Assembly (NCBI GenBank): GCA_049487715.1
Contig: CP150567.1
Coordinates: forward strand, 558,001 to 622,000
Direction of reading: 5' to 3'
DNA from: Pycnococcus provasolii
Lineage: Eukaryota > Chlorophyta > Pseudoscourfieldiophyceae > Pseudoscourfieldiales
DNA: 64,000 nt
This document shows, in pieces, positions 63,997-64,000 of this stretch. Position 1 is the stretch's first letter; each line of letters begins with the position of its first letter. The notes under the pieces were generated by a model. The model had not been told where the DNA came from, ran no database searches, and saw only the letters and a list, made by a program, of their open reading frames with translations. The position numbers and the translations under genes are program-made.

Positions 63997-64000
63997 CGAC

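Overview
The window is nuclear DNA from a compact, intron-poor unicellular eukaryote. Most genes are single long reading frames. A few carry short GT...AG introns of about 50-175 nt, mostly near the 5' end. All recognisable products are eukaryotic: GID ligase, INO80, TAF2, EMC4, LSG1, formin, ARIADNE and mitochondrial OSCP. A photolyase-domain/alpha-beta-hydrolase fusion, an organelle-targeted APS kinase, an ACD11-like GLTP protein and a formin with a RhoGAP-like N-terminus suggest a photosynthetic protist, most likely a green (prasinophyte-like) alga. That placement is inference; no rRNA or organelle gene is present to prove it.

Layout, left to right. 0-15 kb: MAEA/GID9 (-), GST-like (+), a giant filamin-repeat protein (+) and a formin (-). 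15-24 kb: inositol-monophosphatase family (-), INO80 ATPase (-), ATP synthase OSCP/delta (+). 23-36 kb: an LRR/F-box-like protein (-), ARIADNE RBR ligase (+), a voltage-gated K+ channel with a large ectodomain (-), a secreted Cys-rich protein (-) and an astacin/TSP1 protease (+). 36-50 kb: photolyase/hydrolase fusion (-), LSG1 GTPase (+), TAF2 with Tudor-like and bromodomain modules (-), NSUN5-type rRNA methyltransferase (-). 49-64 kb: APS kinase (+), a small spliced orphan (-), EMC4 (+), GLTP/ACD11-like (-), BNR sialidase-like (+), an RNI-type LRR protein (-), an RCC1-repeat gene with an in-frame TGA (+) and a very repetitive acidic FG[D/E/A]F-motif protein (-) that reaches the right edge.

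Genes alternate strand strongly, so most 5' ends are paired head to head across 200-600 bp. These shared upstream regions repeatedly hold telomere-like TTAGGG/CCCTAA words, which are not seen in the convergent gaps. One of them (51.77-51.92 kb) also holds a short piece matching the 3' end of nuclear 18S rRNA.

The genes do not form an operon or a single pathway. Themes are actin and cytoskeleton (filamin repeats, formin), chromatin and transcription (INO80, TAF2), ubiquitin (GID9, ARIADNE) and ribosome maturation (LSG1, NSUN5). Several proteins have unusual architectures or freshly expanded near-identical repeats. Several frames are broken by one or a few bases (LSG1, TAF2 N-terminus, RCC1, FG-motif protein), either by real mutation or by assembly indels. 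No single undescribed system is proven. The best leads are the channel with an ectodomain, the TAF2-Tudor-bromodomain protein, the formin with motif-repeat tail, the LRR/F-box protein with a possible dynein-stalk-like tail, and the telomere/rDNA words in divergent promoters.
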